Shown here in pieces: positions 50,442 through 51,578 of a stretch of 51,578 bases of DNA. The stretch lies in the NCBI GenBank assembly GCA_910584545.1, contig CAJUBC010000010.1, positions 1-51,578 on the forward strand. Direction: 5' to 3'. Positions within the stretch are counted from its first letter, which is position 1; each line of letters begins with the position of its first letter. The notes below the pieces were generated by a model that saw only the letters and a program-made list of their open reading frames with translations, did no database searches and was not told where the DNA came from. The position numbers and the translations under genes are program-made. The stretch is from an uncultured Muribaculaceae bacterium. Its GTDB lineage: Bacteria > Bacteroidota > Bacteroidia > Bacteroidales > Muribaculaceae.

Positions 50442-51503
50442 TTATAATAATGGAACGCTGACGGAATAGAAGTGGTCGCTGTCCTCTATCCTGATTTCCT
50501 TTGAATTTAACAATGAGTATCGGCTTGCGATATTCGACTGTCCCACGCCCGTGGATTCAACAGGACACTCCAGCGGCTGTTTCAGATTTCTTACCACAAG
50601 ATAATCCTTTTCAGCCCTTATGTCAATAATCAGAGGCTGTTCCGCAGAAAAGGCATTATGCTTTATCGCGTTCTCGACGAGCAGTTGCAACGATGCCGGA
50701 GGGATCTTATAGCCAGAAGTGCGCAAACTGTTGTCAATGTTTACCTTGATGCCCTCTCCATGACGGAGTTTCATCAGATAGAAATATGAGTCAATGAATT
50801 TAAGTTCATCACGGAGGTCTATAAGGTTGACATTCAGATTCCGCACGATATGCCGGTAAACCTTTGACAGATGCGATAGGAAGTCGCTCGCCGTTGCCGG
50901 TTCGCTTTCTATCAGTTCTGACAGGGTGCTGAAATTATTGAAAAGGAAATGCGGATTAATCTGGAGTTTCAGTGAGTTTAACTGGAACTGCAACGCTGTT
51001 TCCTTTTCTTTGATAAGGGCAATCTCCAGTTTCTGTTTCTCATCCTTCGCTTTCAGATATGATTTGAGATAAAAGGAGTTGGCATATACACTCGATATGA
51101 AGGTCGCTATCATGGCAAAGGTATAAGCCCCCTTCATGTTTATGAGTTCATTATAAAGGGAATTTCCACCTATATCTCCAAAAAAGAAACTAAACAGTGA
51201 AATCATGCCGAAAGCCACAGCGTTGTTGATTATAAGCAAGCATGAGGCATATACAACTGTCCAAAGATATGACGCTCTGAACGGTAAAAACTTGAAAAGC
51301 AGATAGCAGAAGCACAGCGAAGAGTATGTGAATAGCATACACAGTGAGAAATCAATCACATAATCCCATACCGTCATCGCCGGCAATTGGTCGGACGTAC
51401 TGTCATTCAACACAAGCCAAAGTATCAGATATAGAATATATGAGACAGCAGACAGGAGTATGCCGTTTTTCCAATTCATGATTTTAGGTTCTAATTTTAC
51501 CAT
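50442..51503 (-). CDS. LytS/YehU-type sensor histidine kinase
   Basis: A 353-residue membrane kinase. The N-terminal 145 residues hold four or five hydrophobic helices without a large periplasmic loop. A short coiled coil follows (YLKAKDEKQKLEIALIKEKE), then the His_kinase domain, with the phospho-acceptor in INPHFLFN (near 182-189), then LLVENAIKHN (N box) and TGVGQSNI (G box) of the ATPase domain. The start may be 51503 or the ATG at 51479 (MNWKNGILLSAV), which begins right before the first helix. It is the first gene of a two-gene operon with the LytTR regulator. Confidence 0.92.
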   Translation of the reverse strand: MVKLEPKIMNWKNGILLSAVSYILYLILWLVLNDSTSDQLPAMTVWDYVIDFSLCMLFTYSSLCFCYLLFKFLPFRASYLWTVVYASCLLIINNAVAFGMISLFSFFFGDIGGNSLYNELINMKGAYTFAMIATFISSVYANSFYLKSYLKAKDEKQKLEIALIKEKETALQFQLNSLKLQINPHFLFNNFSTLSELIESEPATASDFLSHLSKVYRHIVRNLNVNLIDLRDELKFIDSYFYLMKLRHGEGIKVNIDNSLRTSGYKIPPASLQLLVENAIKHNAFSAEQPLIIDIRAEKDYLVVRNLKQPLECPVESTGVGQSNIASRYSLLNSKEIRIEDSDHFYSVSVPLL

Positions 51504-51523
51504 CTGTCAATGACTCTTTTAGG

Positions 51524-51532
51524 GCAAATGTA
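51524..51532 (-). promoter_or_regulatory. Candidate -7 element for the two-component operon
   Basis: Minus strand TACATTTGC matches TAnnTTTG, 20 bases before the ATG at 51503. If used, it favours the ATG at 51479, which would have a normal leader. Confidence 0.45.
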
Positions 51533-51578
51533 GATAAAAATCATGAGATTTTTACACCGGCAGAATAAAAAATCAAGG

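Overview
The window reads as a chromosomal segment of a gut-type member of the order Bacteroidales, most likely a Muribaculaceae-like genome (inference). The signs are the Bacteroidetes promoter type (TTTG, about 19 nt, then TAnnTTTG) upstream of many genes, weak Shine-Dalgarno sequences, and typical families: GSCFA, DUF4405, DUF1599, PorT-like barrels, a PBP1-LysM fusion, a bifunctional FTCD and a DUF2264 glycan enzyme. There are no tRNA or rRNA genes and no CRISPR array that I can see.

Left part (1-12 kb). The window opens inside an IS4-type transposase. A two-gene minus-strand glycan cassette follows: a GH105-DUF2264 (GH154-like) fusion and a BNR_4 propeller enzyme, probably for uronic-acid-capped side chains. 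Next come a short-form CinA and, divergently, a plus-strand operon of tsaD, a mini SPFH-like membrane protein, a duplicated DUF1599 protein and a MauE/DoxX-like redox membrane protein. This converges on a MATE exporter-rlmH pair. A Cys-rich Spy-like periplasmic protein ends in a terminator that overlaps the MATE promoter.

Middle (12-29 kb). A PiT phosphate transporter with a PhoU-like tail converges on a tightly packed minus-strand operon: ABC-F ATPase, cytosolic M13 peptidase, aroE, comEC. Divergent from it is a complete histidine-degradation operon, hutU-ftcD-hutI-hutH, with a SpoU-type rRNA/tRNA methyltransferase joined to its end. Together these enzymes turn histidine into glutamate, ammonia and methenyl-tetrahydrofolate. 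The codon choice of this operon suggests high expression. An ABC ATPase of the iron/cobalamin type without its partners follows.

Accessory stretch (29-37 kb). A hairpin-rich 45-nt repeat block, a small membrane protein, an AraC regulator and a DUF4405 membrane protein precede a TolC-HlyD-MFS efflux operon. A deletion has fused the HlyD gene to the MFS permease out of frame. The efflux operon has a possible leader peptide and a hairpin in front. An alpha/beta hydrolase and a GH24-like protein with an altered active site follow on the minus strand.

Right part (37-51.6 kb). This holds ftsK-lolA, trxB, a GSCFA protein, and a row of envelope genes: a striking Trp/Gly-repeat, RGG-tailed secreted protein, a FadL-like barrel, a LysM-PBP1 fusion, a PorT-like barrel and cdsA. 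A LytS/LytR-type two-component system closes the window on the minus strand. The best candidates for something undescribed are the Trp-rich/RGG exported protein, the 45-nt hairpin repeat block, the leader in front of the efflux operon and the tsaD-linked membrane cluster.
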